NCBI RefSeq assembly: GCF_009865135.1
Contig: NZ_WWGH01000001.1
Location: forward strand, 1,922,001-1,986,000
Direction: 5' to 3'
Source: Streptomyces sp. SID8374
GTDB taxonomy: Bacteria > Actinomycetota > Actinomycetes > Streptomycetales > Streptomycetaceae
DNA length: 64,000 bases
The notes beneath the pieces are model-generated. The model was not told where the DNA came from and searched no databases. It worked only from the letters and a program-made list of their open reading frames with translations. The position numbers and the translations under genes are program-made. Positions 34,593 through 42,620 of this stretch are shown piece by piece; the stretch's first letter is position 1, and every line of letters starts with the position of its first letter.

Positions 34593-35333
34593 ATGTCTCA
34601 GTTAGCGGGCAAGGTGGCGCTGGTGACCGGAGGAAGCCGCGGCATAGGTGCCGCGATCGCCCTCCGCCTGGCCGAGGAGGGAGCCGATGTGGCGCTGACG
34701 TACGTGAGCGCGGCCGACGAGGCGAAGGAAGTCGTGGCGGGGGTCGAGGCGTTGGGGCGCAAGGCCCTGGCCATCCAGGCGGACAGCGCGGACCCGGAGG
34801 CCGTCGTGCGCTCGGTCGAGGAGGCGGCGGGCACGTTCGGGCGCCTGGACATCCTGGTGAACAACGCCGGGATCTTCTCGCACGGCCCGATCGAGGACGT
34901 GACCCTCGCGGAGATCGACCGCATGCTCGCCGTCCACGTGCGGGCCGTCTTCCTCGCCACCCAGGCCGCCGTCCCCCACATGGGGCAGGGCGGCCGCGTC
35001 ATCAGCATCGGGAGCTGCTGGGCCACCCGCGTGCCCGTGCCGAACGTGACGCTGTACGCGATGAGCAAGTCGGCGCTGACCGGCTTCACCAAGGGCGTCG
35101 CTCACGACCTGGCGCCCAAGGGGATCACGGCGAACATCGTGGACCCCGGCCCCACGGTCAGCGACATGAACCCGGAGGGTACGGAGGTGGCGGAGGCGGA
35201 GCGCCTGAGGACGGCCGCGAAGGTCATGGGCAGCGGTGCCGACATCGCGGGGGCCGTGGCCTTCCTGGCGGGCCCGGACGCCCGGTGGATCACCGGCACC
35301 TCGCTGGCGGTGGACGGCGGGTACGCGGCCTGA
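34593..35333 (+). CDS. Short-chain dehydrogenase/reductase (3-oxoacyl-ACP reductase type)
   Basis: 246-residue NADPH-dependent reductase. Nucleotide motif TGGSRGIGAAIA, NNAG, active-site Ser in ISIGSCWATR and YAMSK with the Tyr and Lys; C-terminus ITGTSLAVDGGYAA. ATG with GGAAGGA upstream. Controlled probably by the divergent TetR. Such TetR-SDR pairs detoxify carbonyls; its placement outside a fab cluster argues against a role in primary fatty-acid synthesis. Confidence 0.9.
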   Translation: MSQLAGKVALVTGGSRGIGAAIALRLAEEGADVALTYVSAADEAKEVVAGVEALGRKALAIQADSADPEAVVRSVEEAAGTFGRLDILVNNAGIFSHGPIEDVTLAEIDRMLAVHVRAVFLATQAAVPHMGQGGRVISIGSCWATRVPVPNVTLYAMSKSALTGFTKGVAHDLAPKGITANIVDPGPTVSDMNPEGTEVAEAERLRTAAKVMGSGADIAGAVAFLAGPDARWITGTSLAVDGGYAA

Positions 35334-35370
35334 CGGCGCCGTAAGTCGGCCTGATGGCGCGGTTCGTACG

Positions 35371-36633
35371 CTACGGCTGCGGGTCCCGGGCGTCGTAGCG
35401 GGCGAAGCCGCGCCACTTCAGGGCGAGCAGGGAGACGGCGACGACACAGGCGGTGCCGCCGCCGACGACGGCCACGGCGGGCGAGGTGAGGTCGGCGACC
35501 GAGCCGGCCAGGAAGTCGCCGAGCCGCGGCCCGCCCGCGACGACGACGATGAAGACGCCCTGGAGCCGGCCGCGCATCTCGTCGGGGACGGCCGCCTGGA
35601 GCATGGTGTTGCGGAAGACCATGGACACGGTGTCGGCGCACCCGGCGAGGGCGAGGAAGAGCAGCCCGAGCCAGAGGTGCCGGGTGAGCCCGAAGACGGC
35701 GATGGCGGCGCCCCAGCTGCCGACGGCCAGCAGGACGGCGAGGCCGTGCAGCCGGATGCGGCCGAGCCAGCCGGAGAAGACCCCGCCGAGGAGCGCCCCG
35801 AGCGCGGGGGCGGCGACGAGCATGCCGGTGGTCCGGGCGTCACCTCCGTACCAGAGAATCGCGACGACCGGGAAGAGCGCCCGGGGGTGGGCGAGGACCA
35901 TCGCGCACAGGTCGGTCAGGAAGGTCATACGGAGGTTGGGCCGGCCCACCAGGAACCGCAGCCCGTCCAGGACGGAGGCCCGTTTGCCCGCCCCTTCCTC
36001 CCGGTCGGGCAGCATCGAGGGCAGCCGCCACATCGCGTAGAGGGAGGCGGTGAAGGTGAGGGCGTCGACGGTGTACGCGGCGCGGTACCCCCACCAGCCG
36101 ACGATCAGCCCGCCCAGCATCGGCCCGACGAGGGCGCCCGTCGTACTGGTCATGGAGCTCAACGCGTTGGCGGCGGGCAGCTGTTCGGGCGGCAGCAGCC
36201 GGGCGATCATCGAGGAGCGGGCGGGTGCGTTGAGGGCGAAGCAGACGGCCTGGAGGGCGACGATGGCGTACAGCAGGCCGACGTTCTCGACGCCGGCGAA
36301 GGTGGCGGCCATCAGGACGAGGGCCAGGGAGAAGGACCCCGAGGCGCTGAAGAGGCCGAGCTTGCGCCGGTCGACGGTGTCGGCGACGGCCCCGCCGTAG
36401 AGCCCGAACACGACGAGCGGCACGAGCGAACAGAACCCGATGAGCCCCACGGAGAACGCGGACCCGGTGATGTCGTAGACCTGGAGCGAGACGGCGAGGG
36501 CCGTCATCCCCTGCCCGATCCAGGACACGGTGTTCCCGAACCAGAGCCGCCGGTAGTCGGGCGAGGACCGCAGCGGGGTGAGGTCGGCGAATATGCGGGT
36601 GCGGTGTACAGGTGGTTCGCTCGTTTCGGTCAC
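35371..36633 (-). CDS. MFS exporter, EntS-like
   Basis: 420-residue integral membrane protein, about 12 helices, of the EntS/MFS_3 drug or siderophore exporter group: RLWFGNTVSWIGQGMTALAV, GAVADTVDRRKLGL (loop 2-3), and PDEMRGRLQGVF. GTG at 36633 gives the usual length; no good Shine-Dalgarno. No siderophore genes adjoin, so substrate unknown. Confidence 0.85.
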   Translation of the reverse strand: MTETSEPPVHRTRIFADLTPLRSSPDYRRLWFGNTVSWIGQGMTALAVSLQVYDITGSAFSVGLIGFCSLVPLVVFGLYGGAVADTVDRRKLGLFSASGSFSLALVLMAATFAGVENVGLLYAIVALQAVCFALNAPARSSMIARLLPPEQLPAANALSSMTSTTGALVGPMLGGLIVGWWGYRAAYTVDALTFTASLYAMWRLPSMLPDREEGAGKRASVLDGLRFLVGRPNLRMTFLTDLCAMVLAHPRALFPVVAILWYGGDARTTGMLVAAPALGALLGGVFSGWLGRIRLHGLAVLLAVGSWGAAIAVFGLTRHLWLGLLFLALAGCADTVSMVFRNTMLQAAVPDEMRGRLQGVFIVVVAGGPRLGDFLAGSVADLTSPAVAVVGGGTACVVAVSLLALKWRGFARYDARDPQP

Positions 36634-36817
36634 AGAGGATGGTAGCCACGCCTCTTCCCGGGCCATCCGGGCGGCCCACCACCCGGACAGCGCATAGGGG
36701 CCATGTCCGGAAATGGCCGGCCCATCCGTGTGAACGGTGAGATATCCCCGGAATCCGCGCCAGGGCCCCGCATAGCCTCGCCGAGGTTGCCGACCGAGCA
36801 CCGGGCGGAGGGCGCAC

Positions 36818-37222
36818 ATGGGTGGGAACGCGGTGGAGCTGCCGTCCGACGTAGGGCACATCGACGAGGCCGACGCCTGGGCGGACACGATCGCCCGGAG
36901 CTGCGGGCTCGGCGAGGACGACCGGTACAGGATCTGCCTGGCCGTCAGAGAAGCGGCGGCCAACGCCGTCCTGCACGGCAACCAGGAGCACCCCGACAAG
37001 CGCGTCCGCCTCGACTGGGAGACCCAGGAGAACCGGGTGCGCATCACGGTAGGCGACGAGGGCACCGGCTTCACGCCTCCCCCACCCACCGGAGAGCTCA
37101 ACCTGACCCCCTCCGGCCGCGGCCTCGTCCTGATCGACCACCTCACGGACAGCTACACCGTCGCGCACCGCGACGACCCACCGGGAACCGACGTGGTCCT
37201 GGTCTTCCGCACCACCACATAG
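36818..37222 (+). CDS. Anti-sigma factor serine kinase (RsbW-like HATPase)
   Basis: 134-residue GHKL-type kinase that binds a sigma-B-like factor and phosphorylates its STAS antagonist. N-box AVREAAANAVLHGN, G1 box GDEGTGF and G2 box PSGRGLVLI are intact, so active. GGAGGG five bases upstream of the ATG. The STAS gene follows 12 bp downstream: a partner-switching pair without an adjacent sigma gene. Confidence 0.88.
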   Translation: MGGNAVELPSDVGHIDEADAWADTIARSCGLGEDDRYRICLAVREAAANAVLHGNQEHPDKRVRLDWETQENRVRITVGDEGTGFTPPPPTGELNLTPSGRGLVLIDHLTDSYTVAHRDDPPGTDVVLVFRTTT

Positions 37223-37234
37223 AGGCAGGCACTC

Positions 37235-37576
37235 ATGGCTCAGATCACCCGCCGTCCCGTCGACGACGTCACCATCCTCGCCGTATCCGGAAAGGTCACC
37301 ATCGGGGTGGGCGACGTGGCACTGCGCAACGCCGTGCAGGAAGAGCTCGAAATCGGTTCGAAGAAGCTGCTCCTCGACTTCGGGGGCGTCACCGCGATCG
37401 ACAGCTCGGGCATCGGCGAGCTCGTCTCCATCTACACGTCGGTCACCAACCGGGGCGGAAAGCTCAAGCTGGTGAACCTGCCCTCGAAGATCACCGACAT
37501 CCTCGCGATCACCCAGCTGATCACGGTCTTCGACGTGTACGACGACGAGGACGAGGCGGTCAAGAGCTTCGCCTGA
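37235..37576 (+). CDS. STAS anti-anti-sigma factor
   Basis: 113-residue RsbV/BldG-type antagonist. The phospho-accepting Ser is in GVTAIDSSGIGELVSIYTS, the standard motif. It ends with DVYDDEDEAVKSFA. Transcribed with the kinase upstream and closed by a strong terminator. Probably part of a stress or developmental sigma switch. Confidence 0.92.
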   Translation: MAQITRRPVDDVTILAVSGKVTIGVGDVALRNAVQEELEIGSKKLLLDFGGVTAIDSSGIGELVSIYTSVTNRGGKLKLVNLPSKITDILAITQLITVFDVYDDEDEAVKSFA

Positions 37577-37596
37577 TCCCCCACCCCCCTGAACCA

Positions 37597-37631
37597 CGCG
37601 AGGGCGGCGCCACTCGGGCGCCGCCCTCGCG
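37597..37631. terminator. Perfect 15-bp hairpin after the STAS gene
   Basis: CGCGAGGGCGGCGCC, loop ACTCG, GGCGCCGCCCTCGCG; marks the end of the conserved left segment and the start of the accessory island. Confidence 0.85.
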
Positions 37632-38133
37632 CGTGCGACGGGCTGTCCGGGGGGGGGGACGGCATCGGCACGGGTATCGGCGTCGGCGTGCTCCGGCGAC
37701 CAACCGCCCAGGAAGGCCTACACCGTGCCCACGTCGCCGTGCGGGATCGCCGGACCCCGCGCTGGTGAAGATCGCGCTTCCCCGCAGCGACTCCATCTCA
37801 TCGTCCACCTCGAAGCCGAACGGCGGAACGGTCTGCTGCAACGGGCGCCGGGGTACGCCGACACGGACAACGGGACGATGCCGGAGGACGGCCGCTTCGT
37901 TCACACCGGGACGGCCCCTGTCGGCTGGACCACCTTTCCCTGCAGGCCGTCGGGCCGCCCGGAGCGGGACCTCTGCACGGTGGTCCAGGCCCTCAACTCC
38001 GGGGGAGACGACCAGGCGGCCATGAAGAGTCTCAACACCGACTACACCGACGCGGTCGAGGAGTCTGAGGCCTGCCCTGGTGTGCCGAGGCCCGGCCTCG
38101 CAGTGTGCGCGGCCGGGCCTGTGTGTGGATGGG
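37632..38133. pseudogene. Degraded region with gene remnant
   Basis: About 500 bp without a convincing gene. It contains a G10 run (37649-37658), where the sequence itself may be unreliable. A plus-strand frame (37725-38156) reads natural-looking patches such as PVGWTTFPC and DDQAAMKSLNTDYTDAVEE with no domain, while a neighbouring frame has ALVKIALPRSDS. I read this as one frameshifted remnant of an unknown gene. Confidence 0.3.
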
Positions 38134-38337
38134 TCAGCGACAGTCGTCGTATATGAGGTAGTCGTCGCCTTCGCAGAGGCTGTCGCTGTACCCGGGGTCT
38201 CTGATGGTTGGGACGGTCGGCGGTGGCGTGTCCTCAGCGTCGTCCGAACCTCCGGCGCAGCTGCCGACGATGACGAGGATCAGCAGCAGGAACAGCGGGA
38301 TGGCACAACATGGATAGGTCTTCGGCGTCTCGTCCAT
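38134..38337 (-). CDS. Small membrane-anchored peptide
   Basis: 67 residues, unknown function. N-terminal hydrophobic helix (AIPLFLLLILVIVGSCAGG) could be a membrane anchor or lipobox-like signal (V-G-S-C), followed by an acidic, Pro-rich tail ending CEGDDYLIYDDCR with a Cys pair. ATG at 38337. Seven bp downstream of the lipoprotein gene, so probably one transcript. Confidence 0.55.
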   Translation of the reverse strand: MDETPKTYPCCAIPLFLLLILVIVGSCAGGSDDAEDTPPPTVPTIRDPGYSDSLCEGDDYLIYDDCR

Positions 38338-38344
38338 GAACGAG

Positions 38345-38767
38345 TCAGAAGTCGGGGCAGAGGTTCTTGTGGACGGCGTCAAGAATCTTGCCGCCGATCT
38401 CTGGAGTGGCGATCTCCGGGAGACGTGTGTCGATGGTGAAGCGGCCGAGGGCCAGTTCCACCAGTTTCTCCCTGTTGCCTCCGAACGACTTGATGGAGCT
38501 GCACTGATTGAGGCCTCGACTCACGGCCTTGTCGTCCTTGCCGTCCACGATGCGCCGGTCGATGCCATTCAGGGCCTCGAGGTACTTGTCGCGGGCAGTA
38601 ATGCTGGGCTCGGCCGGGATGCCTGCGGCGGCACGGGCGCCGGCGTGCTGTTCTTCGGTCAGTGTCGGCGGGGCACTGGCTTTGGCCGCGGTGTCGTCCT
38701 CGGCGCAGGCGGCGAGTGTGGCGAGCAGGCCGACCACGATGAGTGCGGCGGTGGTGCGGATGTGCAT
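38345..38767 (-). CDS. Small lipoprotein, DUF732-like
   Basis: 140 residues with signal and lipobox LAAC. The mature part has YLEALNGIDRRI and two conserved-looking Cys (NQCSSIKSFGG and KNLCPDF), the pattern of DUF732-type exported proteins of actinobacteria. ATG at 38767 with a GGGGGG ribosome site. Function unknown; forms a pair with the following small membrane peptide. Confidence 0.65.
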   Translation of the reverse strand: MHIRTTAALIVVGLLATLAACAEDDTAAKASAPPTLTEEQHAGARAAAGIPAEPSITARDKYLEALNGIDRRIVDGKDDKAVSRGLNQCSSIKSFGGNREKLVELALGRFTIDTRLPEIATPEIGGKILDAVHKNLCPDF

Positions 38768-39092
38768 GGTCCCCCCAGGGCGTTGCGTGATGAGGCTCAT
38801 CATCGGCTGCGGCCGGCACTTGTGTCCGGAGTTCGACGGATCCAGCTATGTGGCGACGGGGATCGTGAACGTCCCCGGCATCCGGGGCGAACCGAGTGGC
38901 AGGCCGGCAACGAGGCCTCCTCGCGCGTCGGCTCACTCCTCAGGCCATGGGGGGCAGATCCCCGCCGCGCAGCAGGCACGCAACCCGCCTCATTGCTGGA
39001 GCCACGGCGTACTGACCGCTGCAAGCGGCCGGAGCCGGGGGCACCGGCGGTCATGCCTCGGAGGGGCGGATCAGCAGGCCGGAATCAGCCAG
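38768..39092. other. Intergenic, no gene seen
   Basis: 325 bp between the small lipoprotein and the NUDIX gene. A plus frame reads WQAGNEASSRVGSLLRPWG but matches nothing I know. It must contain the leftward promoter of the lipoprotein pair; possible decayed sequence. Confidence 0.35.
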
Positions 39093-39815
39093 CTAAGAAG
39101 GCTGCCCACCGGCGCGCAGCAACGGCGGGCTCAACACCCAGGCGCCACCTTTGCGGTAGAGCGCGGCGGGGCGCCCCGTCGAGGGCGTCCGCTGCTTGCC
39201 CGTGGCTTCCACGAATCCCGGCGTCTTCAGCACCTTGCGCCGAAAGTTGCTCGGATCCAACGCCTGCCCCCAGACGACTTCGTAGACCGTTCGCAACTCG
39301 CTCAGGGTGAACTCCGAGGCGCAGAAAGCTGTGGCAACAGGGGTGTGCTCAAGTTGGGACCGGACCTCCTCCAGGGCCTCGGCCAGGATCTCGAAATGAT
39401 CGAACGCCAACCTGGTCCGGTCCCGGTCCAGCTCCTCCACAGGCGCCCAGTAGGCGTGTTCCGCATCAGTGCCACCCACCGGAACGGGCAGGTCGGGCCC
39501 TAGGGCCAGGTATGCGACGGTCACCACTCGACCTCTCGGGTCCCGACCCGGATCACCGTAAGCACCCAACTGTTCCAGGTGCAGCAGCCGGCCGTCGATG
39601 CCGGCTTCCTCCCTCAGCTCACGCAGCGCCCCCTCTCGCAAGGTCTCGCCCTTCTGGACATACCCGCCGGGAAGTGCAGGCCGACCGCGGAAGGGCTCCA
39701 CCCCCCGATCGATCAGGAGCACCACCAGGCGATCTTCCCGCAGTGTGAAAATCGCCAGGTCCACCGTCACCCACGAGGCCTCGACCTCATCGGAGTCTTT
39801 CAGCCACTCATCCAC
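39093..39815 (-). CDS. NrtR-like NUDIX-winged-helix regulator
   Basis: 240 residues: N-terminal NUDIX domain (about 12-150) and C-terminal winged helix (about 155-230; TLSELRTVYEVVWGQALDPS, NFRRKVLKTPGF), the NrtR layout. In known NrtR proteins the NUDIX domain binds ADP-ribose or related NAD products and controls DNA binding. The NUDIX box is complete (residues 51-73: GYVQKGETL, then RELREEAGI), so hydrolase activity is possible. GTG start at 39815. Divergent from the three-gene operon at 39901; two matching operator boxes lie between, so it likely controls both itself and the operon. Confidence 0.85.
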   Translation of the reverse strand: MDEWLKDSDEVEASWVTVDLAIFTLREDRLVVLLIDRGVEPFRGRPALPGGYVQKGETLREGALRELREEAGIDGRLLHLEQLGAYGDPGRDPRGRVVTVAYLALGPDLPVPVGGTDAEHAYWAPVEELDRDRTRLAFDHFEILAEALEEVRSQLEHTPVATAFCASEFTLSELRTVYEVVWGQALDPSNFRRKVLKTPGFVEATGKQRTPSTGRPAALYRKGGAWVLSPPLLRAGGQPS

Positions 39816-39824
39816 GAGAACCCC

Positions 39825-39880
39825 TAAAGGTCACATTGACTTAAACACCGTCGCCACTTATGGTCACACAGACCTTAAAC
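39825..39880 (+). promoter_or_regulatory. Promoter with two NrtR-type boxes for the nucleosidase operon
   Basis: TTGACT (39836-39841), 17-base spacer, TATGGT (39859-39864): a near-consensus vegetative promoter. Two copies of GGTCACANNGAC followed by TTAAAC lie at 39829-39846 and 39862-39880, 33 bp apart (about three helical turns). The first overlaps the -35, the second the -10 and start region. Each is a partial palindrome (GGTC/GAC(C)). AGGAGG (39883-39888) precedes the ATG at 39901. Confidence 0.65.
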
Positions 39881-39900
39881 ATAGGAGGCGAGGGCAGGGC

Positions 39901-41655
39901 ATGCGCACTCCCCCCGTACCACCAGCGAAGGCATACGGCGGCGAACTCACAGCCGCGACACGCCACTTATGCGCGGGCCCATACGTGGACGAACGCTTCC
40001 GCGACCTTGTGATCGACAAGGTCTGCACATCACCACACCGCAGAGTCGCCCCGTCCTACGGCTTCGACATAGTCCCCGTCATGCGCCACGCGTGGCGGGC
40101 CGCCGCCCTTACAGCCGGCTTGCGGGTCACACTGCTGGGATGCGTGATCGCGCCGGCATGCGCAGGTGCCTTGCCCGCGAGCATCCTCGTGGCATGCGGT
40201 CTCGCGCTCCTCTGGCTGCTCCGCCTGGCCCTGCTCATCCACCGGGGCGACCGCGAACCCCGCAGCGGCCGAGAGGCCAGGCGCCGCGGCAAGAACCTGC
40301 AGCATCGTCACCGACGCCTTCTCCAACGGATCCTTCCGCGACGAAGATCGGAGAAGTCTCAGGCACTACAGCGCATCGGAGGCATTGCGCTCGGCCTGGT
40401 GGCAACCTGCGTCGCCATCGGACTCACCCACCCCGACCAGGCCACTACGGCCCTCCACCTGGGGTCGGGCATCGCCCTCGTGTGCCTCACCATAGGGGCG
40501 TTACGTCAGTTGCAACTCAACCGGATCCATCGGGCACCGGCCCTGCGCCCCCGCCGATTGTCCCCCCGACAGCAAGTGGCGGACGTACAGCAGAGAGACG
40601 TGCACACGGTCTACCGCCGCCCCCGCCACAGCCAGGACGAGGAAACAACCGACGACGATCTGACTGTCTTCACCCTCTTCGGGGAGGAGTCACCCTTCAT
40701 CGGCGCCGGGGAGATCGTCTACCAGTGGAATCCGCCGATGAGTGTCCAACTTCTGCGTCCTGTCGAGGACGATGACGCGCCCCTGCACGAACGAGAGCAC
40801 CCCGTCCCCCCGTTCCAGGCACACGAGCTCGTCGACCACCTTCGCAACGCTGTGCATCTCCTGAACACCGACAGCCACGACGTGCGCCTGCCGGCCCAGG
40901 TCACCGATCGTGTCTACGTGTCCGAGACCGACGTGGCAACCGATCGTTCCTTGCTGCCTCAGAAGCTCACCGACGTGGATCTGCGGGAAATCATCAACAC
41001 GCCAGGGTCGAGGGGCCACCATTTTCTCGAGGTCACGACACCACTGGAGGGTGCGGAGTACGTAGCGACCGTCCTGCTCCACGTCAGCGTACGGGGCCGG
41101 ACTCTCATCATTTCTACGGCGGCATGCGTACTCGCTCACACGCCCAGGTCCTTCCAACGAACAGCCGAGTTCGGCCAGCACGGCCTCATCGCGGTCATCT
41201 GGTCCGCGTTCCGCGAGCTGTCCACTCTCCCTCGGCAGGTCCAGCAATCGTGGCGGATCGTCCTGTATCTGCGCGCTCTGATCAAAGCCGCAGCCCTCCC
41301 ACCGGACCTTACGTCCGCGCCCATACGCAACGTCCTCGTCGGCAGCCGCGTGAGCATCCGGGAGCAGTCGGCCCAGGCATGGTCCAAAGTGCAGTTGGAG
41401 AAGACCGACATTCTTGGCCGAATGAAGACGATCGAACAACGTCTACTTCGCGCAGCAGGCGATTTCCTGCTGACCAAGGAAGTGGACGCGTCAGAGTTCA
41501 ACAATCGGGCACTCAAGATCATCAATAGCGGGATCTTCAACTTCGGCGACAACAACACCATCAGCAACAACGCTGTAGGTGATTCCGCCCAAGTAGGCGC
41601 ACCGACGACCTCTGCCCAGGGTACCGACACCCCCGACAATGGAGGAAAACCGTGA
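39901..41655 (+). CDS. Four-helix membrane protein with C-terminal amyloid-type motif
   Basis: 584 residues. Helices at about 67-90, 92-113, 159-176 and 184-204, with a basic loop between pairs; then a large soluble part (about 205-530) with FTLFGEESPFIGAGEIVYQW, a type of sequence I recall from uncharacterised Streptomyces membrane proteins. The C-terminus carries NSGIFNFGDNNTISNNAVGD (residues 542-561), where F-N-F-G-D-N-N-T-I fits the RHIM-like pattern (hydrophobic-Q/N-hydrophobic-G-x-x-N). The same NTISNNAVGD begins the next protein. I infer a membrane sensor or receptor that nucleates the effector. Two TTA codons (23 and 201) suggest bldA dependence. GTGA overlap with the next gene. Confidence 0.75.
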   Translation: MRTPPVPPAKAYGGELTAATRHLCAGPYVDERFRDLVIDKVCTSPHRRVAPSYGFDIVPVMRHAWRAAALTAGLRVTLLGCVIAPACAGALPASILVACGLALLWLLRLALLIHRGDREPRSGREARRRGKNLQHRHRRLLQRILPRRRSEKSQALQRIGGIALGLVATCVAIGLTHPDQATTALHLGSGIALVCLTIGALRQLQLNRIHRAPALRPRRLSPRQQVADVQQRDVHTVYRRPRHSQDEETTDDDLTVFTLFGEESPFIGAGEIVYQWNPPMSVQLLRPVEDDDAPLHEREHPVPPFQAHELVDHLRNAVHLLNTDSHDVRLPAQVTDRVYVSETDVATDRSLLPQKLTDVDLREIINTPGSRGHHFLEVTTPLEGAEYVATVLLHVSVRGRTLIISTAACVLAHTPRSFQRTAEFGQHGLIAVIWSAFRELSTLPRQVQQSWRIVLYLRALIKAAALPPDLTSAPIRNVLVGSRVSIREQSAQAWSKVQLEKTDILGRMKTIEQRLLRAAGDFLLTKEVDASEFNNRALKIINSGIFNFGDNNTISNNAVGDSAQVGAPTTSAQGTDTPDNGGKP

Positions 41656-41720
41656 ACACCAACCGAGGAATCAGCTCTCACGGAAACGGCAACACCATCA
41701 GTAACAACGCAGTGGGCGAC
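41545..41720 (+). repeat. Duplicated motif coding sequence shared by two genes
   Basis: 41545-41583 and 41682-41720 encode the shared Gly/Asn motif; 26 of 30 bases of the core (AACACCATCAG.AACAACGC) agree, with synonymous differences. The pair links the end of the membrane-protein gene with the start of the nucleosidase gene. Confidence 0.7.
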
Positions 41721-42569
41721 CATGCACGAGTCATCGCGGCACCTCCCGAAGAACGAATCGGCGCACCGGCGACCAACTCCGCAGAGCCGCCGAATCAGGG
41801 CAGGTGGGACATCGGAATCGTCACCATCCTCAGTGAGGAACTGCGCTCGTTGTGCGACGAGTTGAAACTTGAGCGGCACAAGGAACTAGGCGGCCTCTAC
41901 TTCTACCGTGGCGAACACTCCACGCCGGACTCAACCGTCCGCATCGTCGCTACTCAGACCCAGAGCCAGGGACAACGGTCCACCATGGCCGCTTTGGAGA
42001 ATCTGCGACGCCTCTACAGGCCACGCCTGTGGGCGCTCGTCGGTGTGGGAGGAGGTATCCACGACGACTATGCGCGCATCGGGAACGTCATCGTCTCCAC
42101 GGAGGTCGTCTACTACGAGAACCGCAAGGTCAATCCGCTCGGCGACGTCCGAAGGCGTGGCGAACACCGGCAGGCCCCCGCCCCGGTGGTGCACGCCGTG
42201 AACGCCTTCTTCGCCGAGTACGGCAGCCCCGCCCGCATTCACGGTCAGCTCGCCTCGCGATCCTCACAGGAGTACGAGGTGCATCCGGGGCTGATCGGCT
42301 CCGGTGAAGCAGTCGTAGCCGACCGGAACAGCGACATCCGCCGGTATCTCGCGGATTACAACGAAAAGGTACTGGCGGTAGACATGGAGGCGGGCGGCCT
42401 GAGCCAGTACTGGCAGGAGAACTCCATCCACGACGCCATGAACCCGGGGTGGATTGTCATCCGTGGCGTTTCCGACAACGCCGACGAGGAAAAGGGGCAC
42501 GCACACCACGAGCTCGCAGCCAGAAACGCCGCCCATGTTCTGCGGCTCATGCTGCCCTTCCTGTCCTGA
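41652..42569 (+). CDS. MTAN/PNP-type nucleosidase effector with N-terminal amyloid-type motif
   Basis: 305 residues. Residues 5-27 hold GISSHGNGNTISNNAVGDHA, sharing G-x-x-N-T-I-S-N-N-A-V-G-D with the upstream protein. A linker leads to a nucleoside phosphorylase/MTAN domain (about 52-304): DIGIVTILSEE, VGVGGGI (132-136), AVDMEAGGLSQY (Met245-Glu246) and the catalytic Asp275 in RGVSDNAD. Known relatives fused to signalling motifs in bacterial conflict systems are thought to hydrolyse nucleosides or nucleotides on activation. GTG at 41652 overlaps the previous stop and has GGAGG. Substrate unknown. Confidence 0.82.
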   Translation: MNTNRGISSHGNGNTISNNAVGDHARVIAAPPEERIGAPATNSAEPPNQGRWDIGIVTILSEELRSLCDELKLERHKELGGLYFYRGEHSTPDSTVRIVATQTQSQGQRSTMAALENLRRLYRPRLWALVGVGGGIHDDYARIGNVIVSTEVVYYENRKVNPLGDVRRRGEHRQAPAPVVHAVNAFFAEYGSPARIHGQLASRSSQEYEVHPGLIGSGEAVVADRNSDIRRYLADYNEKVLAVDMEAGGLSQYWQENSIHDAMNPGWIVIRGVSDNADEEKGHAHHELAARNAAHVLRLMLPFLS

Positions 42570-42620
42570 GGCCATCGATGCCCCTGCCGAATGCGCCCCG
42601 ACACCGGAAGAGGGCTCCAC

